Shown in pieces: positions 42,997 to 51,483 of a stretch of 58,380 nucleotides of DNA. This DNA is from an uncultured Alphaproteobacteria bacterium. GTDB taxonomy: Bacteria > Pseudomonadota > Alphaproteobacteria > Puniceispirillales > UBA1172. The DNA is taken from positions 1 through 58,380 of the forward strand of contig CALFYS010000046.1 of the NCBI GenBank assembly GCA_937952245.1, written 5' to 3'. The notes below the pieces were generated by a model that was not told where the DNA came from, did not search any database, and worked only from the letters and a program-made list of their open reading frames with translations. Every line of letters begins with the position of its first letter. Position 1 is the stretch's first letter. The position numbers and the translations under genes are program-made.

Positions 42997-43686
42997 ATGT
43001 GTGGCCGTTTCAGCAATTCAACCACATCCGATGACGTTAAAGCCACGTTTAAATTAAGCTTCCCATCTTCTGGCGGCAGCAGGGGGCAGAACAACCGCCC
43101 GCAATGGAATATTGCCCCCAGCATGGTGATTGATACGGTGGTGAATATTGGCCAGCGGCGGATGCTGACCGCCATGACCTGGGGGATCGCCACGCCGCAA
43201 AACACCCGCCCGTTGATCAACGCCCGATCTGAAACCATGTTTGAAAAGCCAACCTTTCGGCAAGCGGCACGGATGCGGCGATGCCTTGTGATCGCTTCGG
43301 GTTGGTTTGAATGGGCCGCGCCGAAAAAGCCTTATTTTATCCGCCGTGCTGATGATACGCCCATGGGGATGGCGGGGCTTTATTGGGATGATGATATTGA
43401 TGGTGGTCGCCGCTGTGTTATCGTGACCACCGCCGCGGATCGGGAGTTGTCGGAAATCCATCACCGCGCGCCCATGGTGCTTGACCCTCAGTATTTTGAT
43501 GATTGGCTTGACCCTGAAACAAGCCTTGAGGCGGTGGCAGGTCTAACCCGTCCATCCTTAGATAGCGTTTTTGATTGGCATCCTGTTTCCGCTGAGGTTG
43601 GCTCAACCCGCGTTGACCATGATGGATTGGTTCAGCGTGATGAACATCACGGGATTAAGCCTGAACCGCAATTGTCACTTTTTTAA
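42997..43686 (+). CDS. SOS response-associated peptidase (SRAP/YedK family)
   Basis: This 229-residue protein covalently captures abasic sites in single-stranded DNA. Cys2 (MCGRFS) forms the thiazolidine link and fixes the ATG at 42997, with GGAG upstream. Other family residues are Asn38 (WNIAPS), Glu105 (GWFEWA) and His155 (EIHHRAPMVL). The long reading frame upstream would bury Cys2, so it is rejected. It converges with the AlkA-type glycosylase that creates abasic sites, so substrate maker and abasic-site shield are neighbours. Shared regulation is not shown. Confidence 0.93.
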   Translation: MCGRFSNSTTSDDVKATFKLSFPSSGGSRGQNNRPQWNIAPSMVIDTVVNIGQRRMLTAMTWGIATPQNTRPLINARSETMFEKPTFRQAARMRRCLVIASGWFEWAAPKKPYFIRRADDTPMGMAGLYWDDDIDGGRRCVIVTTAADRELSEIHHRAPMVLDPQYFDDWLDPETSLEAVAGLTRPSLDSVFDWHPVSAEVGSTRVDHDGLVQRDEHHGIKPEPQLSLF

Positions 43687-43706
43687 TTAGGGGTCTAATT
43701 TTAGGT

Positions 43707-44369
43707 CTATTGAATATCCGCGATGGTAGCGGCATGGCGATGCTGGGCGTAAACGTGCCAAAGCATCAACGCCCCCGCCCCGCGATAAGGCCGCCACGCG
43801 TCCCCCATGGGTTTCATGCGCGCGCCATCTGGCCTTGTGTTGAGCGATTTTAAAATCTTCATGCCTTCTTGCAACGCCAGATCATTAAACGGCCACGCGT
43901 CCATATCCGCCAGCACAAACAGCCGATAATTATCAGCCGTCCATTCCCCAATGCCGCGAATAGCGATCAAGGCTTTGGTGACATCCTCACCATCCATATG
44001 GGGCAGGGCATCAAGATCAAGGGATTTGCTTTCCACCGCTTCGGCAAGACCTTGGACATATTCGGCCTTGCGTTGCGAAAGCCCGGCTTGCCTTAAATCC
44101 TCAATTGAGGTTTGCGCCGCGATATGGCTTTGGTGATAATCATTCGCCGTCATTTTTCCCCAAACGGCGGCGGCGGCTTTGGTTGAAATTTGCTGGCCGA
44201 TAATCACCCGGGCAAGGGTTGAAAACCCCGGGGCTTCGGATCGGTCACGGGGCGGGCCATAGGCTTCTAACGCCGCGGCAATATCGGTGTCGATACGCGC
44301 CAATTGCGCCAACGCCCCTTCGTGATGGGTCAGTTCATGGTGCATTTTGTTCGGCGAATTATTATTCAT
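43707..44369 (-). CDS. DNA-3-methyladenine glycosylase II-like (HhH-GPD)
   Basis: This 220-residue base-excision enzyme removes alkylated bases. STLARVIIGQQISTKAAAAVW at 50-70 is the AlkA-type helix, the helix-hairpin-helix (IAIRGIGEWTADNY) is at about 135-148, and the catalytic Asp is D163 in WPFNDLAL. It lacks the N-terminal domain of E. coli AlkA, matching the shorter Mag-type form. It is convergent with the SRAP gene with a 20-base gap. Identity as a glycosylase is firm; exact substrates are not. Confidence 0.9.
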   Translation of the reverse strand: MNNNSPNKMHHELTHHEGALAQLARIDTDIAAALEAYGPPRDRSEAPGFSTLARVIIGQQISTKAAAAVWGKMTANDYHQSHIAAQTSIEDLRQAGLSQRKAEYVQGLAEAVESKSLDLDALPHMDGEDVTKALIAIRGIGEWTADNYRLFVLADMDAWPFNDLALQEGMKILKSLNTRPDGARMKPMGDAWRPYRGAGALMLWHVYAQHRHAATIADIQ

Positions 44370-44452
44370 GGCAGGTCTCTTTTATCGTTCATGATCACCT
44401 TATCACAAAAAAGTAAATTGCTGGCATTACTGTCTTCAGGCATGATGATGCC

Positions 44453-45184
44453 ATGAATAAAACAACGAATAAAACACCGGATAAAACACCGCCATCATCA
44501 TCGTCGCATGGCCACACCAATGATGGGCAAACCATGGGCGCGCCTGTATGGGATGTGCCGTTGCGCCTGTTTCATTGGGCGCTGGCGATTGCGGTTTTTG
44601 TCGCCATCGGTTCGGCGAAAAACGGCGTCATGTTTGTTCATGAAAAGGCTGGGCTGACGGTCTTGGGGCTGGTGATTTTTCGGATCATCTGGGGCTTTAT
44701 TGGCAGTCACCATGCTCGGTTCAGCAATTTTATGACCATGCCAAAAGCGGTTTGGGCTTATATCCAAAGCCGCCGCCGTGGTGACCGTACTTATCACCCC
44801 GGCCATGCCCCCACGGGGGCTTATGCCACCATCGCGATTTTGATGGTCCTGCTGGCCATGGCGAGTTTTGGCACCATGGCGAATGACGATATTCTCTATG
44901 AAGGGCCGCTTGCCGCTTATGTTGGTGATTTTACCAATGACGCGAGGCGGATCCATCATTGGATTGAAAAACTGGTGTTTTTGCTGATCGCCCTGCATTT
45001 CTTGGCGATCGTGGTCTATCGGTTTAAATGGGGGATTAAGTTAATCCCGCCGATGATTACCGGCGGGCGGGATGACACGATTAAACCCATCAGCCGTGGT
45101 CATCAGGTCTTTGGGCTGGTCTTGATGGCGGCTACGGTTACCGCCAGTCAATCGCTTGGTTTTCTGGGCGACCGATTTTTCTAG
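44453..45184 (+). CDS. Cytochrome b561-family protein
   Basis: This 243-residue membrane protein has four predicted helices. It has the pattern VWDVPLRLFHWALAIAVF, then HEKAGLTVLGLVIFRIIWGFIG, and RIHHWIEKLVFLLIALHFLAIV, giving candidate haem histidines on helices 1, 2 and 4. It resembles Ni/Fe-hydrogenase-type or cytochrome c'-partner b561 proteins. A hydrophilic N-tail of about 28 residues has three 12-base tandem repeats at 44456-44491 encoding NKTT/NKTP/DKTP. The start is uncertain because no ribosome site is evident; an internal ATG at MGAPVWDV is possible. It converges on a cytochrome c' gene, a common electron partner. Confidence 0.85.
   Translation: MNKTTNKTPDKTPPSSSSHGHTNDGQTMGAPVWDVPLRLFHWALAIAVFVAIGSAKNGVMFVHEKAGLTVLGLVIFRIIWGFIGSHHARFSNFMTMPKAVWAYIQSRRRGDRTYHPGHAPTGAYATIAILMVLLAMASFGTMANDDILYEGPLAAYVGDFTNDARRIHHWIEKLVFLLIALHFLAIVVYRFKWGIKLIPPMITGGRDDTIKPISRGHQVFGLVLMAATVTASQSLGFLGDRFF
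44456..44491 (+). repeat. Three 12-bp tandem repeats inside the cytochrome b561 gene
   Basis: AATAAAACAACG, AATAAAACACCG and GATAAAACACCG follow one another directly after the start codon. Each encodes four residues. A run of TCA codons follows. Confidence 0.75.
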
Positions 45185-45199
45185 GCCGCCCTAAAGTAA

Positions 45200-45616
45200 T
45201 TAGTCTTTGTAAGATTGGTGACAGGTCTTGCATGTGCCGGCCAAGGTTTTAAAACCTTGCTTGGCGCCATCCATATCACCATCCCGTGCCAGCGCCGCCA
45301 GTTTCAGAGCGGCGTTTTCGGCTGATTTGGCTTTCGCGGTGAAATCATCAAAATCAAGCCAGATGTCCATGCGGGCGTTGGTTTCCCCTTCATCCGACCC
45401 TTCAGGGAAATATTCGGTCATCCGCGCGGACCAATCGGCGACGCTTTCTGCCGCGCCCACAACAGGGGTTAAATCGCCCGCGCCCAACGCGGCTTTGATG
45501 GTTTTTAACGCCGCGACATTGCCTTTAAACCCTGCTTTACGTTCAGCGATAACATCAGCAGAGGCCACGCCAGCGGAGGCGAGCATAGCGGCGGTGATAA
45601 GAATTCTTGTGATCAT
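45200..45616 (-). CDS. Cytochrome c' family protein
   Basis: This 138-residue periplasmic haem protein has a signal peptide (about 1-20, ILITAAMLASAGVASA) and the C-terminal haem motif CKTCHQSYKD, as in the four-helix cytochrome c'. Family members bind NO and CO. I chose the ATG at 45616 (MITRILITAA) with AAGAG upstream; the longer frame adds residues before the signal peptide. It is convergent with cytochrome b561 (15-base gap), and such pairs often work together. Electron flow here is inference. Confidence 0.88.
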   Translation of the reverse strand: MITRILITAAMLASAGVASADVIAERKAGFKGNVAALKTIKAALGAGDLTPVVGAAESVADWSARMTEYFPEGSDEGETNARMDIWLDFDDFTAKAKSAENAALKLAALARDGDMDGAKQGFKTLAGTCKTCHQSYKD

Positions 45617-45671
45617 TGTTTTTCTCTTGTTATTCGGTGATAGACTTAACATAGTATGCCGTCACAATTGG

Positions 45672-45702
45672 GCAAGATCATCTGGGGCGCAAGATCATCT
45701 GG
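45672..45702. repeat. Direct repeat in the divergent cytochrome c'/LysE gap
   Basis: Two exact 14-bp copies of GCAAGATCATCTGG lie at 45672-45685 and 45689-45702, spaced by three bases. The second runs into the palindrome ATCTGGCCAGAT (45697-45708). This lies in the 139-base gap between the divergent cytochrome c' and LysE genes. Confidence 0.6.
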
Positions 45703-45755
45703 CCAGATAGACCAGAGCGCCGCCTTTTCAGGCTGAATATCATTAAGGACCGATC

Positions 45756-46367
45756 ATGGAATTGATGCCGCTTTTTATGCCGATGGTGGGATTTATGGCC
45801 ATCGCCGCTTTCACGCCGGGGCCGAATAACATCATGCTGGCGGCATCAGGGGCTAATTTCGGGTTGCTCCGCACCGTTCCTCATATGATGGGGGTGACGA
45901 TTGGTTTTGGTGTTTTGCTTTTGCTCTTGGGCTTGGGGCTGGATCAATTGTTTCAACAATTTCCCCTTGTTCAACAAATCTTCAGAATCTCAGCCTTAAG
46001 CTTTATTCTTTATTTGGCTTGGGGGATCGCAAGAAGCCAAAAATCAAGTGAGGTTGAGGGCAAATCCCGCCCGCAATATTTTTGGGAAGCGGCGCTGTTT
46101 CAACTGATCAATCCCAAAGGCTTGGTCATGTCGATCACGGTGATGTCCACGTTCATCAGCCCTGAATTGGCGTTTTTGCCGCAATTTTCATTATTGGTGA
46201 CCAGCTTTGTTGTCATCACGTTTTTATCGGTGGTGACATGGGCGTGGTTTGGCATTGTCATCAGCCGATTTTTAAACACGTCAAAACGCCAGCGTATATT
46301 CAACATCACCATGGCACTGTTATTGGTCGCCTCTATCCTGCCGGTGGCTGTTGATATGGTGGCCTAA
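45756..46367 (+). CDS. LysE/RhtB-family amino-acid exporter
   Basis: This 203-residue membrane protein has about six helices and the family start AFTPGPNNIMLAASGANFG at residues 18-36. The FQLINPKGLVMSITVM segment is also typical. The family exports amino acids such as homoserine, threonine, lysine or cysteine derivatives; the substrate here is unknown. It converges on the EamA gene with a seven-base gap. Confidence 0.88.
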   Translation: MELMPLFMPMVGFMAIAAFTPGPNNIMLAASGANFGLLRTVPHMMGVTIGFGVLLLLLGLGLDQLFQQFPLVQQIFRISALSFILYLAWGIARSQKSSEVEGKSRPQYFWEAALFQLINPKGLVMSITVMSTFISPELAFLPQFSLLVTSFVVITFLSVVTWAWFGIVISRFLNTSKRQRIFNITMALLLVASILPVAVDMVA

Positions 46368-46374
46368 ACAACGG

Positions 46375-47301
46375 CTATTTCTGTGTGGTTGGCGTCATCG
46401 CGGCGTTTTTATTGAGCTGATATTCCCGCCATGAAATAAAGACACAAGCCGCCACCACAATAAACATCCCCGCAATTTCAGTGATGGTGAGGGCTTCCGC
46501 CCAGATCAGCCAGCCTAAAAACGCCGCCGCGGGCACGGAAAGATAACGGATCGGTGCCAGAACCGCCGCTTCACCATAGCGATAAGCTGAGGTAAAGCCG
46601 ATTTGAACAAAAGACGCGGCAAGGCCAAAAATACACATCAACACCAAGGATGAGGCCACGATATTGGTGAAAATGACACTATCGCCTAAAGAGATCATGA
46701 TGATGGGGTAGCCCACCGCCCCCACCAGATTATGCCAGAGTGCTACCGTCACCGGTTCTTCTGTCCGCCCCAAAAGCCGCAATAACACCACCAAAATAGC
46801 GCCCGATATAGCGGCGATCACGCCATAAACCGTTCCGATGTTAAAATCGCTGGCAAAGGGATTGGTGATCATCACAATCCCCAATAACCCTAGGAAGACC
46901 GCGCTGCCACGATAAATCCCGACTTTTTCTTTCAGGATGAGGGGGGAGAGGATGGTGACAAAAATCGCCGAGGATTGAAACAAAGCCGTGGCTTGCCCAA
47001 GGGTGGTGTGGGTGACCGATAAAAACCAAAAGATAATGCCGATTTGCCCCGCCACAATCCGCATGATCAGGCGATCCCAGCGTTTCACCCGAAGGAAATC
47101 ACGCCCGCGCTTAAACACCGCCCCAAAGGTCAAGAACGGGATGCTGAATAAGAATCGCAGCGACAACAGCACCATCAATGTCGCGATGGGCGAGAGGTCT
47201 TTGATGATTAATGACGTAATCAGCCCAGCCAAAACCGCCATGAGCATAAAGAAAATGCCCAAAATATTATTGTTTTGTCCGGATTGGTCTTGCGCTGACA
47301 T
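46375..47301 (-). CDS. EamA/DMT-superfamily transporter
   Basis: This 308-residue protein has ten predicted transmembrane helices in two EamA repeats (FMLMAVLAGLITSLIIKDLSP and the second starting GTVYGVIAAISGAILVVLLRLLG). It resembles RhaT/RarD-like drug or metabolite exporters, substrate unknown. A second, unrelated-by-position EamA protein lies at 54492-55442. It follows ptsN on the same strand after 54 bases. Confidence 0.85.
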   Translation of the reverse strand: MSAQDQSGQNNNILGIFFMLMAVLAGLITSLIIKDLSPIATLMVLLSLRFLFSIPFLTFGAVFKRGRDFLRVKRWDRLIMRIVAGQIGIIFWFLSVTHTTLGQATALFQSSAIFVTILSPLILKEKVGIYRGSAVFLGLLGIVMITNPFASDFNIGTVYGVIAAISGAILVVLLRLLGRTEEPVTVALWHNLVGAVGYPIIMISLGDSVIFTNIVASSLVLMCIFGLAASFVQIGFTSAYRYGEAAVLAPIRYLSVPAAAFLGWLIWAEALTITEIAGMFIVVAACVFISWREYQLNKNAAMTPTTQK

Positions 47302-47355
47302 GGATGCTCCTGATCTTCAATCTAGTCAGGAAATCCGGTCTTGTCAGCCTAATAA

Positions 47356-47835
47356 CTAGGCCGCGTCTGAAATTTCAGCATTATTGAGGATTGACCACAC
47401 GGCTTCCACCGAATCACAACCGCGCAGACGGGCGGCGCGGTCTTCATCGCGCAACAACCGTGACGCAAGGGCAAGCGCGGTTAAATGTTCGCCGCCAATG
47501 TGATCAGGGGCGATCAGCATAAAGACAATATCAACGGGGTGGTCATCGTTTGACTGAAAATCAATCGGCTTGTTTAAAACCGCCAATTGTGTCAGCGGCT
47601 TGTTGCCCATGTTTTCAGGGAAAGCACAGCGGGTATGGGGAATGGCAATACCGCCGCCAATGCTGGTGCAACCAAGGCGTTCACGTTCCATCAAATGATC
47701 AAAAACCAAGCGTGTTTCAAGACCATCAACAGGGGCGGTGATACGCGCCGCCATTTCCTGCAGGACTTGTTTTTTGCTGTTGGCTTTCAACCCGACAATA
47801 ATGTCGTCAGGGGAAATAATGGTGTTAATTTTCAT
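47356..47835 (-). CDS. ptsN: Nitrogen-regulatory PTS IIA protein (PtsN/EIIA-Ntr)
   Basis: This 159-residue protein is the terminal phosphoryl acceptor of the Ntr-PTS and modulates K+ uptake and nitrogen responses in the family. The phosphorylated histidine is His67 in GGGIAIPHTRCAFP. VDIVFMLIAPDHIGGEHLTALALASRLL completes the fold. It normally follows rpoN and hpf; here lptB precedes it by 145 bases and neither hpf nor rpoN lies between. No ptsO or ptsP gene is in the window. Confidence 0.93.
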   Translation of the reverse strand: MKINTIISPDDIIVGLKANSKKQVLQEMAARITAPVDGLETRLVFDHLMERERLGCTSIGGGIAIPHTRCAFPENMGNKPLTQLAVLNKPIDFQSNDDHPVDIVFMLIAPDHIGGEHLTALALASRLLRDEDRAARLRGCDSVEAVWSILNNAEISDAA

Positions 47836-47871
47836 TGATGGGAAGTCTATGAAGACCCTCTAAAAGTAAAT

Positions 47872-47894
47872 AAACGCGTCATCAAAAACGCGTT
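47872..47894 (-). repeat. Inverted repeat upstream of ptsN
   Basis: AACGCGT and ACGCGTT lie on either side of an 8-base spacer in the 145-base gap between lptB and ptsN. It may be a weak terminator for lptB or a regulatory site for ptsN. No T-run follows. Confidence 0.4.
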
Positions 47895-47980
47895 GGGTGT
47901 CTATCTACAGAGTTGGTAAAAATTTGTCAAGATCGCGAAAGGCTTATTCAAAAAAGTGATCATATAAGGGGGGTAAAACC

Positions 47981-48799
47981 CTATCGGCTGAACTGATTGC
48001 CCAGATAGACATCACGAACATTGCGGTCATTGACCACGTCATCAGGCGTGCCGGACATCAAGACTTTGCCGTCATGCAGGATATAAGCACGATCAACAAT
48101 ATTCAGCGTATCACGGACATTATGATCCGTGATCAGCACCCCAAGCCCGTGGTTTTTCAATTGGGTGATCAGGTCACGAATCTCTGAAATCGCGATCGGG
48201 TCAATCCCCGCCAACGGTTCATCCAATAACAAAAAGGCAGGTCGTGCCGCCAAGGCTCGGGCAATCTCAACCCGGCGGCGTTCCCCGCCAGATAGCGTCA
48301 TGGCATTGGCGGTACGGAGATGGCTAATATCAAATTCAACCAGCAATTCTTCAAGCATGATATTGCGGGTATGGGCATCAGGTTCAACGGTTTCAAGAAT
48401 CGATTTAATATTCTGTTCCACGTTCAACCCGCGGAAAATGCTGGATTCCTGGGGCAGATAACCAATGCCCAACTGCGCCCGCCGATAAACAGGCGTATCC
48501 GAAATATCAGTTTGGTCGAGTAAAATCCGGCCTTCATCATTTTTCACAAGGCCAGAGATCATGTAAAAGCAGGTGGTTTTGCCCGCGCCATTAGGCCCCA
48601 ATAACCCCACCACTTCACCGCGGCGGACATTGATGGAAACATTCCGCACCACGCGTTTTTTATCAAAAGATTTGCCGATTTGTTCAGCCACCAGCCCCGA
48701 TTGGCCATTATCGCTATGAACAAGACGAGGGCCTTCTTGGTCAGGGGTGCTGTGATCCCTGAAATTTTGCTGGATATTGTCTTGGGTGAAATCGCTCAT
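47981..48799 (-). CDS. lptB: LPS export ABC transporter ATP-binding protein LptB
   Basis: This 272-residue ATPase powers LPS extraction from the inner membrane with LptF/LptG. The Walker A is GPNGAGKTT at about 68-76, the signature is LSGGERRRVEIARALA and the Walker B is FLLLDEPLAGIDP, followed by the switch ITDHNVRDTL. An N-terminal extension of about 35 residues before VAEQIGKSF is not typical of E. coli LptB (241 residues). I chose the ATG at 48799 (MSDFTQDN); the ribosome site is poor. A TTG 41 codons upstream would add a lysine/arginine-rich tail and is less likely. Confidence 0.94.
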   Translation of the reverse strand: MSDFTQDNIQQNFRDHSTPDQEGPRLVHSDNGQSGLVAEQIGKSFDKKRVVRNVSINVRRGEVVGLLGPNGAGKTTCFYMISGLVKNDEGRILLDQTDISDTPVYRRAQLGIGYLPQESSIFRGLNVEQNIKSILETVEPDAHTRNIMLEELLVEFDISHLRTANAMTLSGGERRRVEIARALAARPAFLLLDEPLAGIDPIAISEIRDLITQLKNHGLGVLITDHNVRDTLNIVDRAYILHDGKVLMSGTPDDVVNDRNVRDVYLGNQFSR

Positions 48800-49108
48800 C
48801 AGCGGAGGGCCTGTTCTTGGTCTTGGCGTTATTTTGATGGTGCCAAAAGTTTTATTATTGTCTTCGGTTTTTCTTCGTCTTTTTTCTTTTTGTTCTCGTC
48901 TTTTCTTTGGCCACAACCGCAAACGGTCATATCATCATGATCTTAATTACGGAAACTTAATTCAAGACCAATGATATTTGCCACCGCATTCATCATGCAA
49001 TTCTTGAAAAATACCAAAATTATCGCGTAAAAACAACACCTTCTTTGATGCTGCAAGATTTGACGTTAAGCATTAATCAAATGGGCCAAACGTTTATCGC
49101 GATCAAGA
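48800..49108 (-). other. Unusual 309-base gap between lptA and lptB
   Basis: No gene is evident here, although lptA and lptB usually sit close together. On the plus strand 48850-48909 is almost pure pyrimidine (purine-rich on the coding strand), with runs of T and C. A minus-strand TTGAAT at about 48964-48959 could be a -35 element for lptB, but I cannot pair it with a good -10. I see no hairpin strong enough to call. Confidence 0.5.
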
Positions 49109-49963
49109 TTAATTGGCAGGCTGGAAAACACCGCCAACACGTTTGCCCGATGTGGTGGAGGACATGGTGCTGGTGCCCGCGATTGTATCAATAACCGCCT
49201 TGTCGCCTTTCAAAATATTACCCGCTTCTTTCAGCAGAACATTATCCGTCAGCACAGCAATGCCCGTGGCTTTTTCATAGGTCATGGCATCGGCATAGGC
49301 CTCACGAATACCGCTATCGGCTTGGTTTCGGCTGGGGCTGAAGACTTGAGCATTCCCATTCGCCGTCACCACGGTAATATCATTTTCATCTTCATTCAGG
49401 GTGGCGGTGATCACCATTGCCTTTAATTCTTGGCCATTGCTCAATTGAACATAGGCATCGCCTGTGGCGGTGATTATTCGTTGGCTTCGGTCATAGGTGA
49501 TGGATTTGGTGGCGGTCAGGGTTTCCGCGCCATTGACGATTTTTGAATTTTGCCCTGTCATCACGGCGTTTTCGGTCGTCAGGTCATAGGTGATATTCTC
49601 ACCTGTTGCGATCATCGAGCCGCGGGTGAATCTGGCGTTTTTCTGGCCTTCGATATGGGTGATGGTGGTCCCGCCTTCAGCACCAGCGGTCTCGGTTTCC
49701 AAATAATCGGCAATAATCACATCAGCATCAAGGCGTGTGCCGGCTCTTGTGGCGCTGGCATTGCCGGTGGCGATATATTTCTTTTCATCGCGCAGCCATT
49801 GCAAACTGTTATCAGCTTCAACAATCAAGTTTTGGTCATTGGCATCATTGCTTTGGGCGTGGCTAAACCCGGCCATGCTGGCCATGATCAACCCGGACAT
49901 GAACAAACGTGAGATGGCCAAACGTGATAACCCCAAACGTGAAATAGAATTGAATGAAAACAT
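49109..49963 (-). CDS. lptA: Periplasmic LPS-transport protein LptA
   Basis: This 284-residue protein forms the periplasmic bridge for LPS between the LptBFGC complex and LptD. A signal peptide ends FSHA-Q near residue 36. Jellyroll repeats of the OstA type follow (NLIVEADNSLQWLRDEKKYIATGNASATRAGTRLDAD). The N-region of the signal peptide carries three 5-residue units (SRLGL, SRLAI, SRLFM), encoded by exact 15-bp period DNA repeats at 49905-49942. It is longer than E. coli LptA (185). It lies 47 bases downstream of lptC. Confidence 0.88.
   Translation of the reverse strand: MFSFNSISRLGLSRLAISRLFMSGLIMASMAGFSHAQSNDANDQNLIVEADNSLQWLRDEKKYIATGNASATRAGTRLDADVIIADYLETETAGAEGGTTITHIEGQKNARFTRGSMIATGENITYDLTTENAVMTGQNSKIVNGAETLTATKSITYDRSQRIITATGDAYVQLSNGQELKAMVITATLNEDENDITVVTANGNAQVFSPSRNQADSGIREAYADAMTYEKATGIAVLTDNVLLKEAGNILKGDKAVIDTIAGTSTMSSTTSGKRVGGVFQPAN
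49905..49949 (-). repeat. Three 15-bp tandem repeats in the lptA signal-peptide region
   Basis: The plus-strand core AAACGTGA recurs at 49905, 49920 and 49935, a fixed 15-base period. The units are not identical outside the core. Each encodes one SRL-x-x pentapeptide on the minus strand. Confidence 0.65.
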
Positions 49964-50010
49964 TGATGCCCCCGAAAGCCTTCACCTGAACGGTGATATA
50001 TTAAAATCTG

Positions 50011-50685
50011 TTAATTCTGTTTCAATGTTAAAATTGATTTACCCGTAAAAAGGACATCGCGTCCATGATCCTTAATCACCATCCCATCGGCGGTGACTTG
50101 GCCTTGTGGGCTAAACCCCCGCACCAAGACATCACTGGTCATCATCCCGCTATCAAGAAAAGCAACCGCTTGTTCGGTCAATAATGTATAGCCCAAATCA
50201 GGCCGAACAATGACAACCCTGCCGTCCAAATCAACCCGATCATCATTGCGGAAAAACAGCCCATTATTCGACCGGATGGTCATGGGGTTGCCGCTGTCGG
50301 TATCAACCCGTGCCCGTGGTGAGGTCAGTGCGATTTGATCAGGTTGTTCAGGGTCTTCTGCCGCGGTTTCGGCCAGCACGATAAAATCATTCCCTTCGGA
50401 GGTCAGCCCTTTATAGGTTACCCCTTCCAGCACCAAGGCTCCGCTTTCTTCTTTGATGGTGGATTCCACCTGAATTTTAATTTCTTCTTCTTCGGTCAAG
50501 CTGATGAAAGACAGGCCCACCCCCGCCAGCACCAACAGGCCGATCAAGATCAGATAGCGCAGGTAATTGCGCTGGCGATCGGATTGCAACAAATCGCGGG
50601 TGTCATCTGAAATCGCCTGAGGGCGCGGGGCAAAAGAATAGGTCTTGCCTTGGCGTTCCGTATCTATTGGCGGCGGGGTGGTCAT
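50011..50685 (-). CDS. lptC: LPS export protein LptC
   Basis: This 224-residue bitopic protein receives LPS from LptBFG and hands it to LptA. A cytoplasmic N-tail rich in proline and arginine precedes one transmembrane helix (about 43-62, YLILIGLLVLAGVGLSFISL). The periplasmic domain shows the OstA-like pattern ARVDTDSGNPMTIRSNNGLFFRNDDRVDLDG. It follows rnd after 20 bases and precedes lptA. Confidence 0.88.
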   Translation of the reverse strand: MTTPPPIDTERQGKTYSFAPRPQAISDDTRDLLQSDRQRNYLRYLILIGLLVLAGVGLSFISLTEEEEIKIQVESTIKEESGALVLEGVTYKGLTSEGNDFIVLAETAAEDPEQPDQIALTSPRARVDTDSGNPMTIRSNNGLFFRNDDRVDLDGRVVIVRPDLGYTLLTEQAVAFLDSGMMTSDVLVRGFSPQGQVTADGMVIKDHGRDVLFTGKSILTLKQN

Positions 50686-50705
50686 GATCGTGCCAATCGT
50701 AACGG

Positions 50706-51332
50706 TTAATGTGAGAAAATATCAGTATTCTCAAACCCTGTCAGATCCATATCCGCGCGGGTTTTGAGGAAAGTAAAACAAGCTTGGGCAAAATCCATGC
50801 GGTTTTCGCGGACAAGCCGTTCATCAAGGGCGGATTTCAACCCATGCAAATACAGCACATCAGATGCCGCGTATTTTAACTGTTCTGGCGTTAATTCCGC
50901 CGCCCCCCAATCCGATGATTGCTGCTGTTTTGACAGCTCAATGGATAAAATCTCGCGAACCAGCTCACTCAATCCATGGCGGTCGGTATAGGTGCGGCAT
51001 AATTTTGAAGCAATTTTGGTGCAATAGACAGGGCCAGCCACGGGACCAATCCCATTGCTGAGCGCGGCGAGGTCAAACCGTGCAAAATGAAAGAGTTTTT
51101 CAACCCCTTCATCCGCCAGCAGCGCCGCCAGCCGTGGGGCAGGTTTTTTCGGATGGCCAATCTTAACCAAATGCGCCTGACCATCACCCGAAGACATTTG
51201 CACCAAGCACAGACGATCCCGATGGGGGTTAAGCCCCATGGTTTCCGTATCAATCGCTACGCTTTTGCCGAGATCAACATCAGCGGGCAAATCATCATGG
51301 TGGAGGTGGATATGATCAAGGGTTTTCGCCAT
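50706..51332 (-). CDS. rnd: Ribonuclease D-like 3'-5' exonuclease (no HRDC domain)
   Basis: This 208-residue DnaQ-fold nuclease has Exo I (IDTETMGLNPHRDRLCLVQ), Exo II (LFHFARFDLAAL) and Exo III (LKYAASDVLYLHGL), carrying the four metal-binding acidic residues. It lacks the C-terminal HRDC domain of E. coli RNase D, as is common in alphaproteobacteria. I chose the ATG at 51332 (MAKTLDHIHL) with GAG upstream. It heads the lptC-lptA operon, a frequent arrangement. A tRNA-trimming role is inferred from the family. Confidence 0.9.
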   Translation of the reverse strand: MAKTLDHIHLHHDDLPADVDLGKSVAIDTETMGLNPHRDRLCLVQMSSGDGQAHLVKIGHPKKPAPRLAALLADEGVEKLFHFARFDLAALSNGIGPVAGPVYCTKIASKLCRTYTDRHGLSELVREILSIELSKQQQSSDWGAAELTPEQLKYAASDVLYLHGLKSALDERLVRENRMDFAQACFTFLKTRADMDLTGFENTDIFSH

Positions 51333-51483
51333 GGTCTCATCTTTCTGTTTTGCTTGAGTATGACTACCACAGGGGGGCGGTGAACGGCAATCAAGAAACA
51401 ATAAACACAAACAATAAACTAAAGGTGAATTCACCATTGATTTGTTCTATAGTGATGCTTTGCCAAGTCCCGATCGCCTTAAT

